This document shows, in pieces, positions 1 through 9,190 of a stretch of DNA of 64,000 nt (positions are counted from its first letter, which is position 1; every line of letters starts with the position of its first letter). The notes under the pieces were generated by a model, which searched no databases, was not told the DNA's origin, and saw only the letters and a program-made list of their open reading frames with translations. The position numbers and the translations under genes are program-made. This DNA is from Fimbriimonadales bacterium (GTDB lineage: Bacteria; Armatimonadota; Fimbriimonadia; Fimbriimonadales; GBS-DC). The stretch is from assembly GCA_026003075.1 (NCBI GenBank), contig BPGO01000003.1, positions 214,025 through 278,024 on the forward strand. The letters run 5' to 3'.

Positions 1-2
1 TC

Positions 3-728
3 CCCACCCGTCTGATTTTTGTGGACGCGCGGGAACGGTTTCTGCAACGCCTGCGCGGGATTACCGACCCCGAACAGAAGCGCAAAGTGATTGGCGAGGA
101 GTTCGTGCGGGTGTTCGAGGAGCATGCCGACGCGATTGGGCAGTGCCGATTCTTGGCGCAGGGCACGCTCTACCCCGATGTGATTGAAAGTGGCACGCGC
201 CTTGCGGCGAAAATCAAGACGCACCACAATGTCGGCGGGCTGCCCGACTGGATGACGATGGAGTTGATTGAGCCGCTGCGCTATCTGTTCAAAGACGAGG
301 TGCGCCGGGTCGCTCAAGAGCTGGGATTGCCCCCTGAAATCGTGTGGCGACAGCCGTTCCCCGGTCCAGGATTGGCAGTGCGTGTGTTGGGCGAGGTGAC
401 CGCCGAGAAATTAGCCATCGTCCGCGCTGCCGATGCGATTCTGAATGAGGAACTGACGCGAACGGGCTGGGCGCAGCGTGTGTGGCAGGCGCTCGCCGTT
501 CTGCCCGATGTGCGCAGCGTGGGCGTGATGGGCGACCAGCGTACCTACGCACACCCCATCGTGTTGCGCGTGGTGCAGAGCGAAGACGCGATGACCGCCG
601 AACCCGCCGAGCTGCCTTGGGACCTGCTGTTGCGAATCGCCAGTCGCATCAGCAACGAGGTGCCAGGCGTCAACCGCGTGCTGTATGATCTCAGTTCCAA
701 ACCACCTGCCACGATCGAGTGGGAGTAA
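3..728 (+). CDS. guaA: GMP synthase (glutamine-hydrolysing), C-terminal part; 5' end lies outside the window
   Basis: Frame open from window start ([39 protein letters not shown]...); C-terminus [10 protein letters not shown] is typical of GuaA. Confidence 0.95.
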   Translation, partial: PTRLIFVDARERFLQRLRGITDPEQKRKVIGEEFVRVFEEHADAIGQCRFLAQGTLYPDVIESGTRLAAKIKTHHNVGGLPDWMTMELIEPLRYLFKDEVRRVAQELGLPPEIVWRQPFPGPGLAVRVLGEVTAEKLAIVRAADAILNEELTRTGWAQRVWQALAVLPDVRSVGVMGDQRTYAHPIVLRVVQSEDAMTAEPAELPWDLLLRIASRISNEVPGVNRVLYDLSSKPPATIEWE

Positions 729-733
729 TCGCT

Positions 734-1177
734 CTACGCACGCTTGCGCCACCGAGGCAGGAACCGCCCGGTAGTGCGTTGGTAGTCGGAGTATTCGGGA
801 TAGCAACGCGAGAGGCGTCGCTCCTCTTCGCGGGCTTTTAGGTTGAAAAAGATCGTGAGCGCAACCGCCAGGGCAACTCCCCACGGCTTTTGCAGGAGCA
901 GCGCCAGCCCAAACGCCATCGCGAGCAGCCCCGTGTACATCGGATGACGAATCAAGGCGTAGACCCCTGTGCGCTTGAGACCGAGTTCGGGGTTCGGCTC
1001 TGGCAAGGGGGTGAGTTTACGCCCGTGCGCGATGAGGGCGGGCGTCGCCAAAAACACACCGACCGCCACCATAGGCGCGCCCAGCCAGCGCACCAGACCC
1101 CACGCGCCACTCGGGGTCGCGACCAGAACATAGCCGTACCCCAGAAACAGCACCGCCTGCACCAGTACCCAAAGCAT
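734..1177 (-). CDS. Isoprenylcysteine carboxylmethyltransferase-family / phospholipid methyltransferase-like membrane protein
   Basis: Multi-TM protein with GVYALIRHPMYTG and REEERRL motifs of the ICMT/PEMT family. Confidence 0.8.
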   Translation of the reverse strand: MLWVLVQAVLFLGYGYVLVATPSGAWGLVRWLGAPMVAVGVFLATPALIAHGRKLTPLPEPNPELGLKRTGVYALIRHPMYTGLLAMAFGLALLLQKPWGVALAVALTIFFNLKAREEERRLSRCYPEYSDYQRTTGRFLPRWRKRA

Positions 1178-1195
1178 GCCTGGGCAGAGTATACA

Positions 1196-2026
1196 TCATC
1201 GGAAGCCCTGCACTAACGCCTGCGCCAGCACGCCCCAGCCATTCGCCAAGGTGAACACCAGCAACTTCGCGGGCATCGAGACAACAACCGGGGGCAACAT
1301 CATCATCCCCATCGAGAGCAAAATACTCGCCACAACGAGGTCGATAATCAGGAACGGGATATAGATGTAGAACCCGATAATAAACGCCGTTTTGAGTTCG
1401 CTGAGCATAAACGCGGGGATGAGCGTGGTCAGCGGCAACTCGTCGGGCGTGCGCGGAGCAGGCTGCTTGCTCAGGCGGATGAACAGGTTCAGGTCTTCTG
1501 TGTAGGTCTGGCGCAGCATGAAGGTGCGGATGGGCTTCTCGGCGCGCTCCATCGCCTGCGTGAAGGTGATTTCCTGCTTCATGTAGGGCTGGAGCGCGTC
1601 GCGATTGATTGCGTCCAGCGTGGGCGCCATCACATAGAAGGTTAGAAACAAGCTCAGCCCGATGATGACTGGCGTTGGGGGGATATTCGGCGTGCCCAGT
1701 GCGCTCTTGAGAAACGACAGCACAATCACGATGCGCGTAAAGGCGGTCATCATCAGCAGAATCGACGGCGCGACCGAGAGCAGGGTCAGAATCGCCAGTA
1801 TCTGGAGCGAAGTGGAGACCTCCTGCGGGTTGCGTGCTGTGCCGACCTCCACGCTCAGGCGCGGGAGGGGAACGGTGTCCTGCGCCAACGCGACAACGGG
1901 CATGCACGCGACGAGTAGGAGAAGCAAACACCCAGCCACCCGGAACAACCAACGCACTCTCCCTGGAACACGCTCGCCGCGCGAAATATCCCTACGGGGC
2001 ATGAAGCGTTGGCGTGTTCTCATCAT
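1196..2026 (-). CDS. fliP: Flagellar biosynthesis protein FliP
   Basis: LLMMTAFTRIVIVLSFLKSALG...PPTPVIIGLSLFLTF...ELKTAFIIGFYIYIPFLIIDLVVASILLSMGMMMLPP is the FliP signature. Confidence 0.97.
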   Translation of the reverse strand: MMRTRQRFMPRRDISRGERVPGRVRWLFRVAGCLLLLLVACMPVVALAQDTVPLPRLSVEVGTARNPQEVSTSLQILAILTLLSVAPSILLMMTAFTRIVIVLSFLKSALGTPNIPPTPVIIGLSLFLTFYVMAPTLDAINRDALQPYMKQEITFTQAMERAEKPIRTFMLRQTYTEDLNLFIRLSKQPAPRTPDELPLTTLIPAFMLSELKTAFIIGFYIYIPFLIIDLVVASILLSMGMMMLPPVVVSMPAKLLVFTLANGWGVLAQALVQGFR

Positions 2027-2601
2027 GCCTTCCCCCCTATAAGGCTCTGCAGTCGCGCGCGGGTCTGCTGCAGGCGGGTTTGCACTTGAGCGGCGGTTTC
2101 GGCTTGTGGGTCGGGCGACGGGGTCACGGGCTGCGCTTGACGCAGAATCCGCTCGAATTCACTGACGGGTTGCTGGACAGGTTCAGGGCGGGGGAGCGTA
2201 TCGGTTAAGTCGGCTAAGAGGTGCATGCCCTGCGCAGTAGCTCCGATGAGCAGCAGTTTATCGCGTGCTTTGACCAGCATCAGCGTGCCCCCAACTGCGC
2301 TGCGCGTCTCAATGATTCGAATTTGTCCGTCGACGGGTGAGCCGTCGCCCGTTTTGCCCGCCCAGCGCAGGAGTTTGGGCAAGCCCCAGCGCAACCCCGC
2401 CGCCACAATCAGCAATGCGATGCCCAGTTGCGCCCATCCAAACGAGTTGCCATCAGGCGCGGTCACCTGCTGAATCGGCGCGCCGGTGCGGGTGCCGAAC
2501 GCGCCCGGCTCCAGCGACGCAGGCGCATTCGACTGCGCCCACGCACATACCCCAAAAATTACCAGCAGAAACGCCACTATGTACGCACGCATGCTCATCA
2601 C
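2023..2601 (-). CDS. fliO: FliO-like flagellar biosynthesis protein
   Basis: Signal/TM segment then LLIVAAGLRWGLPKLLRW and IRIIETRSAVGGTLMLVKARDKLLLIGAT; lies between fliN and fliP with overlapping ends. Confidence 0.8.
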   Translation of the reverse strand: MMSMRAYIVAFLLVIFGVCAWAQSNAPASLEPGAFGTRTGAPIQQVTAPDGNSFGWAQLGIALLIVAAGLRWGLPKLLRWAGKTGDGSPVDGQIRIIETRSAVGGTLMLVKARDKLLLIGATAQGMHLLADLTDTLPRPEPVQQPVSEFERILRQAQPVTPSPDPQAETAAQVQTRLQQTRARLQSLIGGKA

Positions 2602-3545
2602 GCTCCCAATCGTTGTACGCGCTCGACAGGCGAGAGTATCTCGGTGATTCGGACGGCGAAGTTGTCCTCCACGACCACCACCTCGCCGCGTGCGATGAGC
2701 CTGCCGTTCACCAGCACCTCCACTGGCTCGCCAGCGGCCTTCTGCAACTCGATGATGGAACCCGTGCCGATTTCAAGCAACTCACGCACCAGCATCGTGA
2801 CGCGCCCTAACTCCACAGAGACTTCCAACGGAATGTCCAAGAGCAGGTCGATGTTGCGTTCGGGCGACTCCTCTGGCTCCGCGAAGGGGTTGAACGCCAT
2901 GGGGGTCGCAGGGGTGGGAGCTGCGGGTTCGGGTGTCTCCATCAGGGATGCGAATGGGTCATCTTGGACGGCGGGCATCCCAAGCAGTGTGCGTGCCAGG
3001 TTCTCTGTGAGCAACCATGTAAGGGTGAACGGCGTCCTATCGGGGATTTGCACGGTGAAGCGCGTCGCGATGACCTCATCGACGGTCAGGAAGTTTGGGG
3101 GGAAGGTAACGGGTTCGTAGCGGGCAACTATCTGATCTGGGGTGAAAGTCTTGCTGGTCAGGTTGCCGAAGGCGATGGCGAGTCCCTGCATCAGGTGAGT
3201 GCCGAACTCCTGCACGGCTTGCAGTGCGGCGTCGTTCACCTCGTCAGTGGGAGTGCCGAGCGTGGCTTCAAGGAGCGCCTGGAGTGCTGCTTGACGCTCG
3301 CTGGGCTGCTCGCCGACGATAAATAGACACGGCGCATCGCTCTGCTCGGCGAACTGCGCCTGAATATGCAGAACGGGGTCTGTGGTTAGCCCTGTGAGAT
3401 CCCCGATGGGCGCCGCATTGCTGGTGGGCGTTGGGATTTCCACCAGCGTGTTGTTCTGTTCGGACAGGTGCATGGCGACCGTTTGCCAGACCTGCGCCTG
3501 TTTCACTACGAACTGTGTCAAGAGTTCTGCCGAGACTTCGCTCAC
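2598..3545 (-). CDS. fliN: Flagellar motor switch protein FliN/FliY type (CheC-like N-terminal region plus C-terminal SpoA domain)
   Basis: C-terminal NIDLLLDIPLEVSVELGRVTMLVRELLEIGTGSIIELQKAAGEPVEVLVNGRLIARGEVVVVEDNFAVRITEI is FliN-like; ~200-aa N-terminal extension. Confidence 0.9.
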   Translation of the reverse strand: MSEVSAELLTQFVVKQAQVWQTVAMHLSEQNNTLVEIPTPTSNAAPIGDLTGLTTDPVLHIQAQFAEQSDAPCLFIVGEQPSERQAALQALLEATLGTPTDEVNDAALQAVQEFGTHLMQGLAIAFGNLTSKTFTPDQIVARYEPVTFPPNFLTVDEVIATRFTVQIPDRTPFTLTWLLTENLARTLLGMPAVQDDPFASLMETPEPAAPTPATPMAFNPFAEPEESPERNIDLLLDIPLEVSVELGRVTMLVRELLEIGTGSIIELQKAAGEPVEVLVNGRLIARGEVVVVEDNFAVRITEILSPVERVQRLGA

Positions 3546-3548
3546 GGT

Positions 3549-4559
3549 CTATTCCTCCGAGACGACATCGGTAATCGAGACGACCAGCCGTCGGTTGCGC
3601 ACGGCGGGTTTGCCTCGAAACTTCACGCGGTTTTCCACCAACAGGTCGATTTTGCCGTTGACTGGGGTATCCAGCGGCAGTATGTCGCCCACTTTGAGTT
3701 GCAGGAGATCGTTCAGGCGGATGCGCGTCCTGCCCAATTGCGCGTGGCATGTCACGGTGGTACGGTAGAGATGTTGCGTTAGGGCGCGTCGGAGCAAAGG
3801 AGTTGTGCGTTTGCCCGCGCTGGAGACCCAGTTTTGGGAGCTGAGCCGTGGTGTGATGGGCTTAATGACCATGTGGGGTACGCACAGGCTCATCGCGTCG
3901 CGTCGCTCGCCGATACGCGTCTCCATCAGCACGGTAATCACGATGTCACTGGGCGGGGCAATTTGGACGAACTGCGCGCTGGTCTCCAGGGTCTCGATCT
4001 TCGGGTCTACCTGAAGAATGCTCTCCCACGCGCTGCGGAATGCCATCAGCATCCGTTCTCCCAGCGCGAGTACGAGAGGCTTTTCGATCTCGGTAAACGC
4101 CGTGCGCTCTATCGGCTTGCCCACACCACCCAGCAGGCGGTCTAACATCGTGAACACGAGCGCGTATTCCATTTCCAGCACCGCCTCGCCCGACAGCGGG
4201 GGCGCGCTGAACACGATAAACGCTGACTGTTTGAGCGAGCGGAGATAATCTTCGTAAGGGATCTGCTCCAGCGAGATGAGTTCGATATGCAACGGCACGC
4301 GCAGGTAGGTGGCGAGGTTGGTGGAACCGAGCCGTGCGAAAGTTTCGAACACCATCTGCAGCGTGCGCAGCTGGTCGCGGGAGAATTTGTCGGGGCGGCG
4401 GAAATCGTAGACTTCGTAGGCGATGGGTTTGCGCTTGGTGGATGTGCTTCCGCCGACGGGCGCGGCGACAGGCGCATTGAAATCGCTCGCAGGGCTATCC
4501 TCCGCTGCCAACGACGCCAGCAACGCCTCAATCTCCGCTTGTGAGAGAATCTCGCTCAC
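3549..4559 (-). CDS. fliM: Flagellar motor switch protein FliM
   Basis: EILSQAEIEALLASL N-terminal motif, YDFRRPDKFSRDQLRTLQ core, SpoA domain at C-terminus; GTG start at 4559 preferred over the listed 4601. Confidence 0.95.
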   Translation of the reverse strand: MSEILSQAEIEALLASLAAEDSPASDFNAPVAAPVGGSTSTKRKPIAYEVYDFRRPDKFSRDQLRTLQMVFETFARLGSTNLATYLRVPLHIELISLEQIPYEDYLRSLKQSAFIVFSAPPLSGEAVLEMEYALVFTMLDRLLGGVGKPIERTAFTEIEKPLVLALGERMLMAFRSAWESILQVDPKIETLETSAQFVQIAPPSDIVITVLMETRIGERRDAMSLCVPHMVIKPITPRLSSQNWVSSAGKRTTPLLRRALTQHLYRTTVTCHAQLGRTRIRLNDLLQLKVGDILPLDTPVNGKIDLLVENRVKFRGKPAVRNRRLVVSITDVVSEE

Positions 4560-4703
4560 TCCGTTCGCCTCCCGCGCAACATCAGGGCGAATTATCGGCA
4601 ATCACGCAGAGTTTTTGCAGGATGGCGAGCAGCCAGGCGAACCGCTGCAGAATACAAAGCCATGAAGCCAGGGAAGCGAGGCGCACGCGGTATAATCTTG
4701 ACG

Positions 4704-5084
4704 ATGCGGTTCCTGCTTAAATGGCTGCTTTTTGCGGTGGCGCTCCACCTGACCTTCTGGAGCGGCGCACGGCTCGGATTGGACATGCGTCCCAGCCCCA
4801 ACTGGCAGGATAATATCCTGATGGCGTTGCTGCTGGGGCTGGTGAACGTCTTCATTCGGCGGGGCGTGAAACTAGCTCTGCTACCCCTGAACTGTCTCAC
4901 GCTGGGGATTGCAGGGCTGCTGGTGAACACGCTGCTGTTCTGGGCGGTGTTCGCGCTCGCGCCGTTCAACTTCCGCGTGGGCAACTTCTGGGCGGCGCTG
5001 TATGGCAGTATCGTACTGGGCATTATCAACGGTATCCTCAGCGGCGTGTTGCTACGCGACGAGAACGAGGGGAAGCGACGGTGA
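4704..5084 (+). CDS. Phage holin family 4 (DUF360)-like small membrane protein
   Basis: MRFLLKWLLFAVALHLTFWSGARLG...NVFIRRGVKLALLPLNCLTLGIAGLLVNTLLFW; ATG at 4704 preferred because TATAAT lies 7 nt upstream. Confidence 0.7.
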   Translation: MRFLLKWLLFAVALHLTFWSGARLGLDMRPSPNWQDNILMALLLGLVNVFIRRGVKLALLPLNCLTLGIAGLLVNTLLFWAVFALAPFNFRVGNFWAALYGSIVLGIINGILSGVLLRDENEGKRR

Positions 5085-5581
5085 GCGGGCTGGGGCGACT
5101 GCTACGCGGGCTGGCAATCTGGATCGGGCTTTCTGTGCTGCTCACAGGAACGCATATGGGCATCCTGTACGGGATCAATGCGCTGCGCACGCGCTACGAG
5201 ACCGCCTTGGAAACACGCGGGGGTGCAGAGCTGGTAGACCGCGAACCGCCATACAGTGGGGGAGAACGGTTGATTGTCGCGCTCGACATCCAGCCCAGTA
5301 TCTACTGGGCAGAGGCGTTGATAGTGAGCGCGGTGATGAGCCTGGTCGTCGCCGTGTTCGTTGGGCTGGCGTCGCTGGCGTTTCGGCAGGGGCGCGCGGT
5401 GAAGCTGATCCTCGTCGCACTGATTGTGAATGGGCTGGTGTTCTATTTTTATGCGCTGCTGAGCGAGCAGATTTTTGTAGGTTATCAGTTGGGGCGTCCT
5501 GTGTCGGCGGTTGCGCCTGCGATTCTGGTCGGCTTGGCGCAAGGTATCGTCAGCGTGCTGGTGTTGGGAGGTAAAAAATGA
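5081..5581 (+). CDS. Hypothetical multi-TM membrane protein
   Basis: Hydrophobic ORF overlapping both neighbours by a few nt (operon-like). Confidence 0.75.
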   Translation: MSGLGRLLRGLAIWIGLSVLLTGTHMGILYGINALRTRYETALETRGGAELVDREPPYSGGERLIVALDIQPSIYWAEALIVSAVMSLVVAVFVGLASLAFRQGRAVKLILVALIVNGLVFYFYALLSEQIFVGYQLGRPVSAVAPAILVGLAQGIVSVLVLGGKK

Positions 5582-6444
5582 GCCTGTCGGGACGGTTGGT
5601 GGTGCTTTCGGGGGTTTCAGGCGCCGGCAAAACGCTTGCCCTGCAGACCATGGAAGACATCGGCTATTTCTGCATCGATAACCTACCTCCGTCGATGCTG
5701 GAGTGGCTTCGCGAGCGGGTGCAGTCCGGTCAGCGCGTCGCGGTCGTGGTCGATACGCGTGCGGGGGAACCGCTGGAACGCGCAGAGGCGACCGTGTTGG
5801 AGATGCGTCGCGACGGGCTGCCTGCGGAGGTTCTCTTTTTGGACTGCGCCGACGAGGTGCTGATACGCCGTTTCAAGGAGACGCGACGCCCCCATCCGCT
5901 GGCGGGGATCGAGCCGAGCCTGCCGAAAGCGATTCGCAAAGAGCGCGAGCTGCTCGCACCCCTCAAAGCAATCGCCGACCAGACGCTCGACACGACGCTG
6001 TTTCGTCCCCAAGACCTGCGTGAGGCGATACGGGGGCTGTATGGCGATGCGAAGACGCAGTCGCCGCTCCGGGTGCGCGTAATCTCGTTCGGGTTCAAGT
6101 ACGGCGTACCTGCCGACGCGGACTTGGTGTTCGATGTGCGGTTCCTACGCAATCCGCACTATGTGCCACACCTCAAGCCGAAGCCGGGCACAAACGAAGC
6201 CGTGCGCGAGTATGTGTTGGGCGACGCCGAAACGCAGGAGTTTTTGGAAGTGGTGCGTAATTTTCTCGCGTACCTGTTGCCGCGTTATGAGCGCGAGGGC
6301 AAAGCGTACCTGACCGTTGGGCTAGGCTGCACGGGGGGACGCCACCGGTCGGTTGTGCTGAGCGAGGAGCTGGGGGCGTGGTTCGCGGCACAGGGCTATC
6401 GCGCCAGTGTGGAGCATCGCGATTTGGCGCGAGGGGAGGCATAG
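5578..6444 (+). CDS. rapZ: RNase adapter protein RapZ (YvcJ family)
   Basis: SGVSGAGKTLALQTMEDIGYFCIDNLPPSML Walker A; C-terminal VGLGCTGGRHRSVVLSEEL. Confidence 0.97.
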   Translation: MSLSGRLVVLSGVSGAGKTLALQTMEDIGYFCIDNLPPSMLEWLRERVQSGQRVAVVVDTRAGEPLERAEATVLEMRRDGLPAEVLFLDCADEVLIRRFKETRRPHPLAGIEPSLPKAIRKERELLAPLKAIADQTLDTTLFRPQDLREAIRGLYGDAKTQSPLRVRVISFGFKYGVPADADLVFDVRFLRNPHYVPHLKPKPGTNEAVREYVLGDAETQEFLEVVRNFLAYLLPRYEREGKAYLTVGLGCTGGRHRSVVLSEELGAWFAAQGYRASVEHRDLARGEA

Positions 6445-7749
6445 ATGGCAGACGGGCGATGGCGCTGGCTGATGCCCGGAATGCAGGTGAAGCGCTGGCT
6501 CGCACTTTCCAGCGTCGGGTTAGTGATTGCCATGTTGGGGCTGTGGGTGGCATTGGACGGTGCGCCGGCGCAGTGGCTCGATCGCCTCTATCGCGCCCTC
6601 GATCGCCAGATTCAAGCTCTCGCGACCACGCCGCGTGCTGCACAGGTGATGCGTTGGGGGCTGGGCATGGCGCTGGGCGTGCTGGGACTGGGCATTTGGT
6701 GGTGGGGACTGCGCCGCGCATGGCGCACATTGGTGGGAATCTTGCAGCCGCGTGCAAGCGGGCGCGTGTGGGATGTGCTGGCACGCTACGCGCTCATGGC
6801 GCACGGCAAGCGTGTGGTGGTTATCGGCGGTGGCACAGGACTGTCGACGATGCTGCGCGGAATCAAACGCTATACCGCCAACATCGTCGCGATTGTCACC
6901 GTCACCGACGATGGCGGCTCGTCGGGTAAACTGCGCCAAGAGCTGGGAATCCTGCCCCCAGGCGACATCCGCAACTGCCTCATCGCCTTAGCCGATGCCG
7001 AAGGCGCCATGACCGCTTTGCTACAACACCGTTTTCGCGATGACGCGGGCAACCTCAGTGGGCACTCTGTGGGCAACTTGCTCATCGCGGCGATGACCCA
7101 AATCAAAGACGGCGACTTCGAGTGCGCCGTGCAGGAAATCAGCAAGGTGCTGGCGATACGGGGACGGGTGTTACCCTCCACGCTGACGCACGTGAGCCTG
7201 CGTGCGGAGATGGAAGATGGCGCATGCGTGGAAGGCGAAACGGCGATTGTGGCGTACCCCGCACGCATCCGCCGAATGCATCTCAACCCGCCCGATGTGG
7301 AGCCGCCGCAGGAAGCCGTCGAAGCCATCCGTCAAGCCGAGGTGATTGTGCTGGGACCCGGAAGCCTGTTCACCAGCGTGATTCCGAACCTGCTCGTGCC
7401 GAAAATCGCCGACGCGCTCCGCGCTACCGATGCGCTGCGAGTCTATGTGTGCAATGTGATGACCCAGCCAGGCGAAACCGACGGCTTCACGGCGTCCGAC
7501 CATGTACGCGCGATTGAGGCGCATGCAGGTGGGCGCGTGTTCGATTATGTGCTGGTCAATACCGCAACCCCTGCACCGGAACTGATGGAACGCTACCATG
7601 CCAGCGGGCAGAAGCTCGTGGTCGCCGATGTCGACCGAATCCGCCAGATGGGCTACAAGGTCATCGCGGGCAACTTCATCAGTCAGAGCGACTATGTGCG
7701 CCACGACCCCGTGCGCCTCGCCGAAGCGATTCTGCGCTTAGCGAAGTGA
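6445..7749 (+). CDS. yvcK: YvcK/CofD-like protein (gluconeogenesis factor family) with N-terminal TM region
   Basis: VVIGGGTGLSTMLRGIKRYTANIVAIVTVTDDGGSSGKLRQELGILPPGDIRNCLIALAD; directly follows rapZ. Confidence 0.95.
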   Translation: MADGRWRWLMPGMQVKRWLALSSVGLVIAMLGLWVALDGAPAQWLDRLYRALDRQIQALATTPRAAQVMRWGLGMALGVLGLGIWWWGLRRAWRTLVGILQPRASGRVWDVLARYALMAHGKRVVVIGGGTGLSTMLRGIKRYTANIVAIVTVTDDGGSSGKLRQELGILPPGDIRNCLIALADAEGAMTALLQHRFRDDAGNLSGHSVGNLLIAAMTQIKDGDFECAVQEISKVLAIRGRVLPSTLTHVSLRAEMEDGACVEGETAIVAYPARIRRMHLNPPDVEPPQEAVEAIRQAEVIVLGPGSLFTSVIPNLLVPKIADALRATDALRVYVCNVMTQPGETDGFTASDHVRAIEAHAGGRVFDYVLVNTATPAPELMERYHASGQKLVVADVDRIRQMGYKVIAGNFISQSDYVRHDPVRLAEAILRLAK

Positions 7750-7871
7750 GAGCGTTCGCCTTGCAAGACGCCGTACCATACCCGACTCGTCCATCTTACG
7801 AATAGGCTGCATCGCTTCCCAGCAAATAGGAGGACATGCTAAGGCTCTCTGTTAGCCAGGCGACCAGCAAC

Positions 7872-7905
7872 CCGCGCCCCGCCACGGCGGGAAATGCCCG
7901 CACCG
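7872..7905. repeat. Intergenic repeat copy A with GCGGGAAATGCCCGC hairpin
   Basis: CCCGCCACGGCGGGAAATGCCCGCACC matches CCCGCCACAGCGGGAAATGCCCGCACT at 9157-9183 with two mismatches. Confidence 0.8.
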
Positions 7906-8025
7906 TGTAGACCCCCTACGGGAAGATTGGCTCACTCCACCTGTGTGTCTACGCCTCCAACCGAGAAGGTGTACTCCTATACATTCGGGCACTCTCAGTG
8001 TACGGTACGCTGTTTACCAACGCTG

Positions 8026-8997
8026 CTACTTCTCTACTTCCTCAAACCATAAACTGTTCCAGTGAATATAGGGTACCTCTGGTGCTTCTGAGAGGCTCAG
8101 CTCAACCCGTTTGGTACGGGCATCCACGATAATGACCATGGGATCGTTCCAACTATAATACGCCACGCCCAATGCCCACCGACCGTTAGAAGTCACATCT
8201 ATCGGGTTGATATCCGTCCAGTTGTGGTCGTCTCTCTCTAATAGCACTTTAGACCGCCCATCCCGCCACTCAAGAACCAACTTATGGCTACCCGGTTGGG
8301 GATTCCGTTGCCAGAGCGGCCCCACTACACGCAAACGCACCTGACGATCTTGCGAATATACCCAACGAGACTCTTTGTACCACGACCAAGGAAACACGGC
8401 ATAGCGCTCCTCTATCACACCCCACGCGGCACGCAACGCTTGTGCCTCTTGAGCCGAAAGACGCCGCCTCCTCCCCGTAAGAATGTCTATCTGATAGAAC
8501 GGCTCCACATAATCAGGATCCACATACTTGGAAGGCATGCTATACCAGATATAGCGACTATCAGGATACCAGCCAAAATGATAGAAGTAGTAAGACAACT
8601 CACCCATCTCTATCTGCGGCGCCAGTTCCTGCTTCGTGCCACGCTGCAGGTCAAACAACACTAATCCACCGCCAAAGTGATGGGTGCCCAACAGATAACG
8701 ATTGTTCGGTGAGAAACGAGCATTCAACAGGCGACTATCTATCTTACGCATCTTGGGTTGACCCACTCTGCCAAGGAGGGTTCCATCCCGAATCGAACTG
8801 AGATAATACCAGCATCTATCGCGCGAGAGTTGAGCATACATAGGAATAATGCCGATGACAAAGATTTTTTTAAAGTGCCACTGCCCATTATCAAAACGGA
8901 CAAGATATTCATCCCAATAAGGCTCACGCCGGGCAGGGCGTGAAGCGATGAATCCTATAGGTGGTATTCGGTCTTGCAACATGGCTGCGCCCTCCAC
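8026..8997 (-). CDS. Hypothetical protein, possible beta-propeller (WD40/TolB-like)
   Basis: Uninterrupted 323-aa ORF with repeated aromatic W/Y-rich strands (FSPNNRYLLG, WYPDSRYIWYS, VTSNGRWALG); visibly AT-richer than neighbours. Confidence 0.65.
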   Translation of the reverse strand: MEGAAMLQDRIPPIGFIASRPARREPYWDEYLVRFDNGQWHFKKIFVIGIIPMYAQLSRDRCWYYLSSIRDGTLLGRVGQPKMRKIDSRLLNARFSPNNRYLLGTHHFGGGLVLFDLQRGTKQELAPQIEMGELSYYFYHFGWYPDSRYIWYSMPSKYVDPDYVEPFYQIDILTGRRRRLSAQEAQALRAAWGVIEERYAVFPWSWYKESRWVYSQDRQVRLRVVGPLWQRNPQPGSHKLVLEWRDGRSKVLLERDDHNWTDINPIDVTSNGRWALGVAYYSWNDPMVIIVDARTKRVELSLSEAPEVPYIHWNSLWFEEVEK

Positions 8998-9065
8998 AAT
9001 CCGTGATGCTTAGCTTCCGCGCGTTTGCGGGCAGCACGCTCGATGCATTCGGATACACCCCGCTT

Positions 9066-9186
9066 GCCGTGCCCCACCGCACCCGATAGCCCATCGGTGC
9101 CGCAAAAATCCACGGCGCCTCCGTGATGATTTTACCCTCCCCACGCAGCCAGCGACCCGCCACAGCGGGAAATGCCCGCACTGTAT
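9066..9186. repeat. Intergenic repeat copy B (same family as 7872-7905)
   Basis: Shared core CCCGCCACAGCGGGAAATGCCCGCACT with hairpin GCGGG-AAATG-CCCGC; same orientation as copy A. Confidence 0.75.
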
Positions 9187-9190
9187 CAAT

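Noticed and set aside
1017-1952. 311-aa minus ORF overlapping fliP
   Set aside because: Alternate frame of the well supported fliP gene; low-complexity His/Arg-rich translation.
5578-7749. rapZ-yvcK considered unusual
   Set aside because: Common conserved pair; only absence of whiA immediately downstream was noted, which is frequent outside Gram-positives.
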